From: Thiosocius teredinicola
GTDB lineage: Bacteria; Pseudomonadota; Gammaproteobacteria; Chromatiales; Chromatiaceae
DNA length: 64,000 nucleotides
Direction: 5' to 3'
Assembly (NCBI RefSeq): GCF_002009425.1
Contig: NZ_CP019936.1
Location: 853,001-917,000, forward strand
Part shown: in pieces, positions 56,648 to 63,475 of the stretch
Layout of the letters: each line of letters begins with the position of its first letter
Numbering within the stretch: the stretch's first letter is position 1
Program-made: the position numbers and the translations under genes
Notes under the pieces: generated by a model
What the model was told of the DNA's origin: nothing
Seen by the model: the letters and a program-made list of their open reading frames with translations, nothing else
Database searches by the model: none

Positions 56648-57028
56648 ATGTCCGATAAGCTGAGCGAATTCGAAGCAGAGTTGAAGGCCGCGGATGTGGC
56701 GCATTCCTGCTACCACGACTGCATTCATGTCGAGCTGCCAAATGATTTTGGCATCCTAGAACTTAAGCTATGGCCCGATGAGGATGATTCAATCCAACTC
56801 ATCGATGGCGATTTTCATACACATTCTGAAATCTTAGCGGTCGAGCTGGGCGTGCCTCGCGCTGCTGCGTTTGCCTTGTTTGCGAAGAAAATCTTCGAAT
56901 CTGAACTCTTGCTCATTGAGGAGGTATCGCACGAGGGCGCCAAACGGCGCACAATCGAAAACGATCTTCAAGAGTATCTAAAGTATTTGCCTACGGGCGC
57001 TTCTTATCGGGTGAGAAATGAAACATAA
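56648..57028 (+). CDS. Cassette C12: hypothetical acidic protein
   Basis: 126 aa, acidic, alpha/beta (ADVAHSCYHDCIHVELP, ILELKLWPDEDDSIQLIDGDFHTH). Stop TAA in ACATAAC of attC12. Looks like a small cytoplasmic protein of the immunity or antitoxin size class, but no family is recognised. Confidence 0.72.
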   Translation: MSDKLSEFEAELKAADVAHSCYHDCIHVELPNDFGILELKLWPDEDDSIQLIDGDFHTHSEILAVELGVPRAAAFALFAKKIFESELLLIEEVSHEGAKRRTIENDLQEYLKYLPTGASYRVRNET

Positions 57029-57154
57029 CAAGGCGGTCAAGCCGTTCGCTATGCTCACTCGGACGTTTGGTACTCCGCCGGCGCTTGCGCATGGCTTCGC
57101 CATATTTGCGCAGCGCCCGCTCCGTACCAAACGCCGCTTACCTGGGCGTTAGGC
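57023..57154 (+). repeat. attC12
   Basis: 132 bp, ACATAAC to GTTAGGC. Outer arms TTTGGTAC / GTACCAAA; GGT / ACC variant. Confidence 0.93.
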
Positions 57155-57165
57155 ATCAAAACGTC

Positions 57166-57492
57166 GTGAATCGAAATAATCTGTCAGTTCTAAAAGCTGT
57201 ATCGGTTCTTTACGCCGTCGCAACCTTTTCGTTGCTTTTGTTGGCGAACACGGTATTCGACAGCCATCCAAATTTCTTCGCCATAGCTTCGTTGGTTTGG
57301 GTGATCCTCTCGATTGGGGTTCTGGTGGCTTGTATCAAAATCATCTACGGCCGAAATTTCATCGCAGATCACAAAATGGCTTACGTAGCTTTCTTGGTTG
57401 TGAGTTTCTTCTTGGCACTCCTTTGGTTTGCATTCTTGGTATTCTCGTTTGCTCTACTTCCGAGAAAGCTTGGGGAAGAAGCAAATGCCTAA
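57166..57492 (+). CDS. Cassette C13: small membrane protein
   Basis: 108 aa from GTG 57166; earlier frame would be attC-encoded. Three helices (VLYAVATFSLLLLANTVF, FAIASLVWVILSIGVLVACI, MAYVAFLVVSFFLALLWFAF). Stop TAA in GCCTAAC of attC13. No ribosome site is evident. Confidence 0.68.
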   Translation: MNRNNLSVLKAVSVLYAVATFSLLLLANTVFDSHPNFFAIASLVWVILSIGVLVACIKIIYGRNFIADHKMAYVAFLVVSFFLALLWFAFLVFSFALLPRKLGEEANA

Positions 57493-57618
57493 CAAGGCGG
57501 TCAAGCCGTTCGCTATGCTCACTCGGACGTTTGGTACTCCGCACCGTGTTGCGCATGGCTACGCCATTGTTGCGCAAACGGCGCTGCGCACCAAACGCCG
57601 CTTACCTGGGCGTTAGAT
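57487..57618 (+). repeat. attC13
   Basis: 132 bp, GCCTAAC to GTTAGAT. Outer arms TTTGGT / ACCAAA; GGT / ACC variant. Confidence 0.93.
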
Positions 57619-57841
57619 GCGCGCAAAAGAAATGAGAGCTGGCAAGTCCGTGCCAGTAAATGGGCTGCTGTGTAGCGAGAGGGTTTCGTGGTCCCGCAGT
57701 AGCGGCTAAAGTGAGTTATCAATGCCGCTTTCTTCGTGGGTCAGCGATTGTTCGCGGTACGTGGTTGCGGTGTATCTTGATAACCCGCGGCCCATAATTA
57801 GCGAGCGCTTGCGAGTTTCGAGATAGGGAGGTTGTTTCGCT
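57619..57841 (+). repeat. Cassette C14: conserved leader block (family A)
   Basis: Third copy of the block in C4 and C5, 223 bp. Contains 25-codon frame 57632-57709 (MRAGKSVPVNGLLCSERVSW...). Hairpins CTGGCA-N6-TGCCAG and AGCGGC-N18-GCCGCT are visible; the second is also in C5. Ends GATAGGGAGG. Confidence 0.6.
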
Positions 57842-58114
57842 GTGCAATTAGAAACGTCAGTGTCATTCGTCGAGCAAGGTCGTTTCACAGCCGTGCCCAA
57901 TGCCGATGATGCGCGCATTTATCGTGCACCGAGCAAAGCCCTCTTTTCGGCCTCCGAGTTAACGCATTTCCAAAAGCATCTAACAAGTCGGTCAAGCCGC
58001 TCGCTACGCTCACTCGGACATTCGGCACTCCGCACTTGCTCGGGTATGCCTTCGGCATTGTTTCCCGAGCAAGCGCTCCATGCCGAATGCCGCTTACCTG
58101 GGCGTTATGTGTAG
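57842..58114 (+). CDS. Cassette C14: short ORF reading through attC14
   Basis: 90 codons from GTG 57842, with GGGAGG about nine bases upstream. Starts MQLETSVSFVEQGRF; the ASELTHFQKHLTSRSS junction matches C5. The last ~45 residues are attC-encoded. Whether it is translated is open. Confidence 0.4.
   Translation: MQLETSVSFVEQGRFTAVPNADDARIYRAPSKALFSASELTHFQKHLTSRSSRSLRSLGHSALRTCSGMPSALFPEQALHAECRLPGRYV
57978..58110 (+). repeat. attC14
   Basis: 133 bp, ATCTAAC to GTTATGT. Outer arms CATTCGGC / GCCGAATG; GGT / ACC variant. Almost the same type as attC4, the other family A cassette. Confidence 0.93.
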
Positions 58115-58487
58115 AAAGAGAAACTCGATCATGGAAGATTTCTTCAGAAAGTATTCGGCAGCATTTGACGCTTTCGATGCGGAAGCAATCGCAAGTTTGT
58201 ACCGTCTGCCGTGTTCGATTGCGGATATTGATGGCGTGCAAGTGTTCTCCGAGAAAACACAGCTGATTAAGAAACTCGATGCTAGTTGCAATACTATGCG
58301 TGGCTTCGGTTACAAGCGCTCAGAGTTTCGCATGAGAGCCCATGAAAAACTTGGCGAAGATGGCGTGGCGGCAAATATTGATTGGCGTATCATCACGACT
58401 GGGGAAGATATCGATTTCCGAACACTCTATGTACTGCACCGAGTTGATGGCGCTTGGCGAATATTCAACGTCAACGTGTATCAATAG
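58107..58487 (+). CDS. Cassette C15: NTF2-like (SnoaL-type) protein
   Basis: 126 aa from ATG 58107 (inside GTTATGT of attC14), or 118 aa from ATG 58131 (MEDFFRKYSAAFDAFD), which is the usual start for this fold. Helix-rich N-terminus, then strands ending in TLYVLHRVDGAWRIFNVNVYQ, the typical NTF2-like end. No catalytic residue pattern singles out a reaction. A 96-bp non-coding tail (58488-58583) precedes attC15. Confidence 0.8.
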   Translation: MCRKRNSIMEDFFRKYSAAFDAFDAEAIASLYRLPCSIADIDGVQVFSEKTQLIKKLDASCNTMRGFGYKRSEFRMRAHEKLGEDGVAANIDWRIITTGEDIDFRTLYVLHRVDGAWRIFNVNVYQ

Positions 58488-58583
58488 GTGTTTAGAAAAG
58501 GTCTAGGGTGGGGTTCAGTATTAACTTCGCAGTCCGATGATTGTGCGTGAGAGGCGGTGCTTAGGAGTCCTAATGGAAGCAGC

Positions 58584-58714
58584 ACATAACAAGTCGTTCA
58601 AGCCGCTCGCTATGCTCGCTCGGACGCTTTGCACTCCGCACCTGCTGCGCATGCCTTCGGCATTGTTTCGCAGCAGGCGCTCCGCGCAAAGCGCCGCTTA
58701 ACTGGGCGTTAGGG
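58584..58714 (+). repeat. attC15
   Basis: 131 bp, ACATAAC to GTTAGGG. Outer arms CTTTGC / GCAAAG. Confidence 0.93.
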
Positions 58715-58724
58715 GAAAATAGGC

Positions 58725-59156
58725 ATGCGATCCTTTCTAGTGCTGCTGATTGCTTTCTGCCTTTTTGGGTGCGATTCCTTGAATCGCGATCAACTGCTGG
58801 TGCGATCGGGTATTAAGGCCGAGGAAGCCAAATCACTGGAAGTATCAGTAGCCGAGGTTGTGACGGCATTTGCAGAGAAAAAAGGGCTCATAAACAAAAA
58901 AGCGGAGTCTCAAGTGCAAGGTACGCTCTTGTACTATCAGAGCAGTGATGAGTACTTCCCAATAACTCTCGGCGCACGAACGGTGGCAGATGGTGTCGTG
59001 GTCGATTTGTTGCATTTTCATCCTGGCAGCGGTGAAACCGAAGCCTATTCACAGATGAAGCGGGAATTGTCAGAAACCGTGATTGGTCGATTTGGCGCCG
59101 CCGTAACCGTAATGGAAGATGGGCAGCATTATGCTATCGAGCAAAAAAGCCCCTAA
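58725..59156 (+). CDS. Cassette C16: predicted lipoprotein
   Basis: 143 aa. Signal with lipobox LFGC at residues 13-16 (MRSFLVLLIAFCLFGCDS), then a soluble domain of about 125 residues. Asp after the Cys would favour inner-membrane retention under the enterobacterial rule. Stop TAA in CCCTAAC of attC16. Family unknown. Confidence 0.8.
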   Translation: MRSFLVLLIAFCLFGCDSLNRDQLLVRSGIKAEEAKSLEVSVAEVVTAFAEKKGLINKKAESQVQGTLLYYQSSDEYFPITLGARTVADGVVVDLLHFHPGSGETEAYSQMKRELSETVIGRFGAAVTVMEDGQHYAIEQKSP

Positions 59157-59282
59157 CAATTCGTTCAAGCCGTTCGCTTCGCTCACTCGGACGTCCCGTA
59201 CTCCGCGCCTTTTTGCGCATGGCTTCGCCATTATTGCGCAAACGGCTCTCCGCACGGGCCGCCGCTTAACTTGGCGTTAGGC
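59151..59282 (+). repeat. attC16
   Basis: 132 bp, CCCTAAC to GTTAGGC. Outer arms CCCGT / ACGGG, unique here. Confidence 0.93.
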
Positions 59283-59294
59283 ATAAGAACAATC

Positions 59295-59693
59295 ATGAAC
59301 TTGAAAAAGATCAGCTATGAAGAGCTCAACTCACGCGCGAAAGAGATCTACAATTTTCAAAAGGTCTCGGCGGTGCTGGCCGACTATGGATTTGCCACAA
59401 TGTGGCTCAACAACGATTGGGAAGGGGCGGATTTCATAGCGGTTCATGTCGATGGCGTCACGCATCTGAAGGTTCAGCTGAAGGGGCGCCTGTCATTCGC
59501 CAAAAAATACCGCGGTAAAAACATCCACATCTGTTTCCGCGAGAATGGGGAAACTTATCTGTACCCCCACGATGAGGTTCTAGGCGAAGTTGAGAGTAGG
59601 ATTTCTGATCAAACCTGGGTCGTAGAGGGAAAATGGAGTTCCAACAAACTATCCAAGGCAAACCAGTTGCTGCTAGAGCCATATCGGCTCTAA
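59295..59693 (+). CDS. Cassette C17: possible PD-(D/E)xK (Mrr-like) fold protein
   Basis: 132 aa from ATG 59295. The segment WEGADFIAVHVDG followed by LKVQLKGR has the spacing of the Asp ... QxK active site of Mrr-like nucleases, with strand-helix order that fits. The C-terminus is short. It could equally be an inactive or unrelated alpha/beta protein. No partner gene for a restriction system is beside it. Confidence 0.7.
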   Translation: MNLKKISYEELNSRAKEIYNFQKVSAVLADYGFATMWLNNDWEGADFIAVHVDGVTHLKVQLKGRLSFAKKYRGKNIHICFRENGETYLYPHDEVLGEVESRISDQTWVVEGKWSSNKLSKANQLLLEPYRL

Positions 59694-59706
59694 GGGTCAA
59701 ACCAAT

Positions 59707-59837
59707 GCCTAACAAGGCGTTCAAGCCGCTCGCTATGCTCGCTCGGACGCTTTGCACTCCGCACCTGCTGCGCATGCCTTCGGCATTGTTGCGCAGCAGG
59801 CGCTCCGCGCAAAACGCCGCTTAACTGGGCGTTAGAT
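59707..59837 (+). repeat. attC17
   Basis: 131 bp, GCCTAAC to GTTAGAT. Outer arms CTTTGC / GCAAAA with one mismatch. Confidence 0.93.
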
Positions 59838-60243
59838 GATAAAGAACCGCGTTTACATAATCTTTGAAGTGATCATTGGATTCTTTCCCATACTGATGTT
59901 TTTGGTATGGGGTTCCATTGTGTGGCCGGGAACCGTCGCGATGGTGATTGGGGGAACTGCCGGAATGTTCGAAACGGCGGTAGCGCTCGGTGTGCCTCTG
60001 GGAGTGCTAGGTGCTGTTGGCGTTCTTATACTGACGGTTGAGGTTTCGTACGAAGATGGCGAACCATATCGTTACCCAAGAACTACGCTACTGTTCGTAT
60101 CATTCGGTATAGCAGCCGCAGTTTTGGCGGGTTCAACTCTATTCTTCGATGGCGGCTGGTATTCGTTGGTCGTTGTCGTGCCGCTGATGATCACGGCTCA
60201 ATTGCTATGGCTAGGGAGAAAGAAGCTGTGGAGCAGCATCTAA
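59836..60243 (+). CDS. Cassette C18: polytopic membrane protein
   Basis: 135 aa starting at the ATG inside GTTAGATG of attC17; no ribosome site can precede it except attC sequence. Four helices (VIIGFFPILMFLVWGSIV, AVALGVPLGVLGAVGVLIL, TLLFVSFGIAAAVLAGSTLF, SLVVVVPLMITAQLLWLG). Stop in ATCTAAC of attC18. Family not recognised. Confidence 0.75.
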   Translation: MIKNRVYIIFEVIIGFFPILMFLVWGSIVWPGTVAMVIGGTAGMFETAVALGVPLGVLGAVGVLILTVEVSYEDGEPYRYPRTTLLFVSFGIAAAVLAGSTLFFDGGWYSLVVVVPLMITAQLLWLGRKKLWSSI

Positions 60244-60370
60244 CAAGTCGTTCAAGCCGCTCGCTATGCTCGCTCGGACATTCAGCACTCCGCACTTGCT
60301 CGGGTATGGCTTCGCCATTATTCCCCGAGCAAGCGCTCCATGCTGAATGCCGCTTAACCTAGCGTTAGGT
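60238..60370 (+). repeat. attC18
   Basis: 133 bp, ATCTAAC to GTTAGGT. Outer arms CATTCAGCA / TGCTGAATG. Confidence 0.93.
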
Positions 60371-60679
60371 GCAGAAGAAAAATGTGTTTCTATCAATCGC
60401 GGCAGTTGTTGGAACTACGGTGCTCTCAGTTGAGCGCGGCGGCGAAACTTCTGGTGCAGTGCTAGTCTTGATCGCAGCACGCCGCTCGATAGCGGAATGA
60501 GATCGGTGCAGTATTCAAATGGGGGTTCGCGAAGCCGTATTCGCGGTACGCAAGTTGCTCTTGGAGTGAAGGTCAGTGCGAGGAAACGCAATAAACAGGC
60601 AGTGTGCAATCTTGGTAGGGGTGCCATTTGATGAGTGCAAAGGCCATTTCATCGCCCATGGTAACGTACGCCGTTGCGC
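60371..60679 (+). repeat. Cassette C19: family B body (copy 2)
   Basis: 309 bp, about 89% identical to the C8 body by eye. Same two short frames: GTG 60369-TGA 60500 (43 codons) and GTG 60576 into attC19 (MRGNAINRQCAILVGV). A minus-strand frame open in C8 is stopped in C19, so that one is not the product. Confidence 0.6.
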
Positions 60680-60811
60680 ACCTAACAAGTCGTTCAAGCC
60701 GTTCGCTACGCTCACTCGGACGCCCAGCACTCCGCGCCGTGTTGCGCATGGCTTCGCCATTATTGCGCAAACGGCGCTCCGCACTGGCCGCCGCTTAACT
60801 GGGCGTTATAT
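60680..60811 (+). repeat. attC19
   Basis: 132 bp, ACCTAAC to GTTATAT. Outer arms CCAG / CTGG, as in attC8 which closes the related cassette. Confidence 0.93.
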
Positions 60812-60814
60812 GCC

Positions 60815-61351
60815 ATGAAGACTGCAGTTATCTCGATCTTACTCGTACTTTGCTGGCACTCAGTACTAGCGGCTGAAAACATGGAAGCTCATGCGAAGGG
60901 TGCCGTTGAGCTAGGCTGGCAGTATTTCGCGCAGGGAGATTCGGAAACTGCGCTGAAGCGTTTCAATCAAGCCCGAATATTGAAGCCCGATTTTGCGCCG
61001 TCTTACTTCGGTACGGCGTACGTATTGAGTACTGAAAAAAGGCTGGAAGAAGCTATTGAGTACTATCGTAAAACCATCGAATTGGCGCCATCGTTTCCCT
61101 ACGCGCACAGCAATCTAGGGCTTGCGTTGCTCTATTCAGGTAAGAATGAAGAGGCACTTGTGTCACTACAAAAAGCTCTGCAGCTCGCACCCGATGATGG
61201 TGATGTGAACGTTAATATTGCGGTCTGGTACTTTGAAAATCAGAGGTACGCGGAGGCATGGCGGTATGTCAAAACGGCACGGGGTGCTGGAGCGAATATC
61301 AAGCCCGCGTTCATTGATGAGTTGTCGGAGAAGATGGCGGAGCCTGAATAA
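60815..61351 (+). CDS. Cassette C20: exported TPR-repeat protein
   Basis: 178 aa. Signal peptide MKTAVISILLVLCWHSVLAA, then at least three TPR units (AVELGWQYFAQGDSETALKR; YRKTIELAPSFPYAHSNLGL; LQKALQLAPDDGDVNVNIAV). A periplasmic protein-protein interaction scaffold. Partners unknown. Confidence 0.85.
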   Translation: MKTAVISILLVLCWHSVLAAENMEAHAKGAVELGWQYFAQGDSETALKRFNQARILKPDFAPSYFGTAYVLSTEKRLEEAIEYYRKTIELAPSFPYAHSNLGLALLYSGKNEEALVSLQKALQLAPDDGDVNVNIAVWYFENQRYAEAWRYVKTARGAGANIKPAFIDELSEKMAEPE

Positions 61352-61355
61352 TGGC

Positions 61356-61490
61356 ATATAACAAGGCGGTCAAGTCGTTCGCCTTCGGCTCACTCGGACA
61401 TTCAGCACTCCGCACTTGCTCGGGCATGGCTTCGCCATTTTTGCCCGAGCAAGTGCTCCATGCTGAATGCCGCTTACCTTGGCGTTATAT
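61356..61490 (+). repeat. attC20
   Basis: 135 bp, ATATAAC to GTTATAT. Outer arms CATTCAGCA / TGCTGAATG; GGT / ACC variant. Confidence 0.92.
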
Positions 61491-61807
61491 GCAGTAAATA
61501 CGGGGCAGTAGTAAGCCACGAATCTAATTCATTTCGTGCAGCCCATAGCCGCTGTGCGCGCCAAAGCGCCGCTACAGCCTGCAGCATCTGGCTAAGGGGT
61601 GCGCCGCTAATGGCGGTAGAGGTTCCCGGGGCTTTTCCTCCGGGGCTCGTCGGGCCAAAATCGAGGCGGTAGGTACATAACAAAACCAGGAGCAGGGAGG
61701 CAGGTAATGGTTCGAGCACTCGTCCAACCAGGTGCAGAACATCTTGGGGTGCCAGGCCTTGGCATCACCCAATCCTTCTCTTGCAGTGATAACGCACTCC
61801 GTAGCGC
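61491..61807 (+). repeat. Cassette C21: family C body (copy 1 of a tandem pair)
   Basis: 317 bp with no long ORF before ATG 61707. It has a GC-rich hairpin CCCGG-N10-CCGGG (in the stretch ending GGCTTTTCCTCCGGGG). C22 repeats it at the same length with 24 differences counted by eye. Confidence 0.7.
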
Positions 61808-61901
61808 ATATAACAATGCGCTCAAGTCGTTCGTCGCGTTGCTCCTCACTCGGACGTCTGGCTTCGCCAGCCGCCGCTTAGCTTGGCGTTATATGCAGTA
61901 A
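61707..61901 (+). CDS. Cassette C21: small ORF with strong ribosome site
   Basis: 64 codons from ATG 61707 (MVRALVQPGAEHLGVPGLGI), with GGAGGCAGGTA just upstream. The last third is encoded by attC21. The same ORF is in C22. A minus-strand 80-codon frame (61607-61849) is also open in both copies; the ribosome site favours this strand. Confidence 0.45.
   Translation: MVRALVQPGAEHLGVPGLGITQSFSCSDNALRSAYNNALKSFVALLLTRTSGFASRRLAWRYMQ
61808..61894 (+). repeat. attC21 (short type)
   Basis: 87 bp, ATATAAC to GTTATAT. Arm pair GCTCAAG / CTTAGC, a third variant at the GTT/AAC position; loop stem CTGGC-TTC-GCCAG. Confidence 0.88.
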
Positions 61902-62211
61902 ATACCGGGCAGTAGTAAGCCACGAATTTAATTCATTTCGTGCAGCCCAAGGCGGCTGTGTGCGCCGATGCGCCGCTACAGCCTGCAGTCTCTTGCCAAG
62001 GGGTGCGCCGCTAATGGCGGGAAAGGTACCCGGGGCTTTTCCTCCGGGGCGCATCGGGCCAAAATCGAGGCGGTAGGTACATAACGAAACCGGGAGCAGG
62101 GAGGCAGGTAATGGTTCGAGCACTCGTCCAGCCAAGTGCAGAACATCTTGGGGTGCCAGGCCTTGGCATCACCCAATCCTTCCGCTGCAGTGATAACGCA
62201 CTCCGTAGCGC
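61895..62211 (+). repeat. Cassette C22: family C body (copy 2 of the tandem pair)
   Basis: 317 bp, about 92% identical to C21 across its full length including the hairpin and the ribosome site. Tandem placement with matching attC suggests duplication in place or repeated capture. Confidence 0.7.
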
Positions 62212-62305
62212 ATATAACAAGGCGCTCAAGTCGTTCGTCGCTTTGCTCCTCACTCGGACGTCCGGCCGCGCCGGCCGCCGCTTAGCTTGGCGTTATGTGC
62301 TTTAA
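62111..62305 (+). CDS. Cassette C22: small ORF with strong ribosome site
   Basis: 64 codons (MVRALVQPSAEHLGVPGLGI). It differs from the C21 version at six or seven positions outside the last residues. Expression not demonstrated; its 3' third is attC22. Confidence 0.45.
   Translation: MVRALVQPSAEHLGVPGLGITQSFRCSDNALRSAYNKALKSFVALLLTRTSGRAGRRLAWRYVL
62212..62298 (+). repeat. attC22 (short type)
   Basis: 87 bp, ATATAAC to GTTATGT. Loop stem CCGGCC-GC-GCCGGCC-like, a paired change from the CTGGC / GCCAG stem of attC21. Confidence 0.88.
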
Positions 62306-62308
62306 GAG

Positions 62309-62605
62309 ATGAAGAAATCAGAAAGATACAGGCTCGAAACTTGGGTGGCATTGCGGGGAAAAGAACGCATCTCTTTCATCGATGTGCTTTCGATTCAACC
62401 AAAGCCATTCTGGCTGGCGTTGGTGTTCTCGATTGGGCTTGGAGTCTTCGTCGTTTTCGAATTCGGTCCCTACAGTCTTCCTTTTGGTGTCTTCCTGGGT
62501 GGCCTAGCCTCAACTCTCGGTTACTTTGTCCGTATAAAGCGCAATCTACCGGTAGATCTGCGCTACATGAATTGGGAGGCAGTAAATAGTGCGCTTGATG
62601 AGTAG
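62309..62605 (+). CDS. Cassette C23: small membrane protein
   Basis: 98 aa with two helices (FWLALVFSIGLGVFVVFEF and YSLPFGVFLGGLASTLGYF) between charged ends (MKKSERYRLETW, RIKRNLPVDL). Start 11 bp past attC22, AAGAG upstream. A 116-bp tail (62606-62721) without an ORF precedes attC23. Confidence 0.75.
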   Translation: MKKSERYRLETWVALRGKERISFIDVLSIQPKPFWLALVFSIGLGVFVVFEFGPYSLPFGVFLGGLASTLGYFVRIKRNLPVDLRYMNWEAVNSALDE

Positions 62606-62721
62606 AAGTCCCGAACCGTTTGCAATATTCCCCGATAACCGGGCGTTTCGCTCTGTCGGCGTTCGTCGGCTCTGCTGCCACAAGAAAGCTCCCATCCTCA
62701 AATGTCGTGTGAATGTTGCGC

Positions 62722-62853
62722 ACATAACAAGTCGTTCAAGCCGCTCGCCATGCTCGCTCGGACGCCCAGCACTCCGCACCTTATTGCGCATGGCTTCGCC
62801 ATTGTTGCGCAAACGGTGCTCCGTGCTGGCCGCCGCTTAACTCGGCGTTAGCC
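62722..62853 (+). repeat. attC23
   Basis: 132 bp, ACATAAC to GTTAGCC. Outer arms CCAGCA / TGCTGG. Confidence 0.93.
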
Positions 62854-62860
62854 ATAAGAA

Positions 62861-63334
62861 ATGAACGATCAACCGCCATACGCAATTGCATGCACCCGTC
62901 CAATAGCTTGGGCGAAAACACAACCTCCTGTGAAGTTCACTGGGCGTCAGTGCTTGATTGTCGATGGTGAGCGATTGGGCCAAGTCCCGATTCTTGTAAT
63001 AGCGCAAGCAGATAATAGCGATATCCTAATATTGCACTGCGATGAAGAGTGGCGAGTGCTGGGAATTGTCGGTTGTGCTTCGGTCGATGAGGCAAAGCAA
63101 AAAGCCGAATCCTATTACGAAGGCATCTCCGGTCTCTGGCAGGAAACGGGATATACGGAAGAACAAACTGAGGCATATCTTGATGAGGTGTTCTCGGAAG
63201 ATGCGTGCACCTTCTGTGGAATCCGGCCAGATCAGGTTTGGTATTTTTATGCATTTGGCCGAGGCAGTATCTGCGAGAAATGCATTGTCCAGTTCCACGA
63301 GCTTATGCAATCGGAGATTGAGAAGGAGCAGTAA
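62861..63334 (+). CDS. Cassette C24: protein with ClpX-like zinc finger
   Basis: 157 aa. C-terminal CTFCGIRPDQVWYFYAFGRG then SICEKCIVQFHELM: C-x2-C ... C-x2-C spacing and flanks like the ClpX zinc finger, as in cassette C3. The N-terminal 110 residues (VKFTGRQCLIVDGERLGQVPILVIAQ ...) differ from C3. Stop TAA six bases before attC24. Confidence 0.82.
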   Translation: MNDQPPYAIACTRPIAWAKTQPPVKFTGRQCLIVDGERLGQVPILVIAQADNSDILILHCDEEWRVLGIVGCASVDEAKQKAESYYEGISGLWQETGYTEEQTEAYLDEVFSEDACTFCGIRPDQVWYFYAFGRGSICEKCIVQFHELMQSEIEKEQ

Positions 63335-63335
63335 T

Positions 63336-63467
63336 GGCTAACAAGGCGGTCAAGCCGCTCGCAAGCTCGCTCGGACATTCAGCACTCCGCACTTGCTCGG
63401 GCATGGCTTCGCCATTTTTTCCCGAGCAAGCGCTCCGTGCTGAATGCCGCTTACCTTGGCGTTAGGC
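63336..63467 (+). repeat. attC24
   Basis: 132 bp, GGCTAAC to GTTAGGC. Outer arms CATTCAGCAC / GTGCTGAATG; GGT / ACC variant. Confidence 0.93.
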
Positions 63468-63475
63468 GAGTAAAC

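Noticed and set aside
61607-62253. 80-codon minus-strand ORFs in both C21 and C22
   Set aside because: Open in both copies, but their conservation follows from the overall 92% identity, and the plus strand has the better ribosome site and the cassette orientation. Kept only as an alternative.
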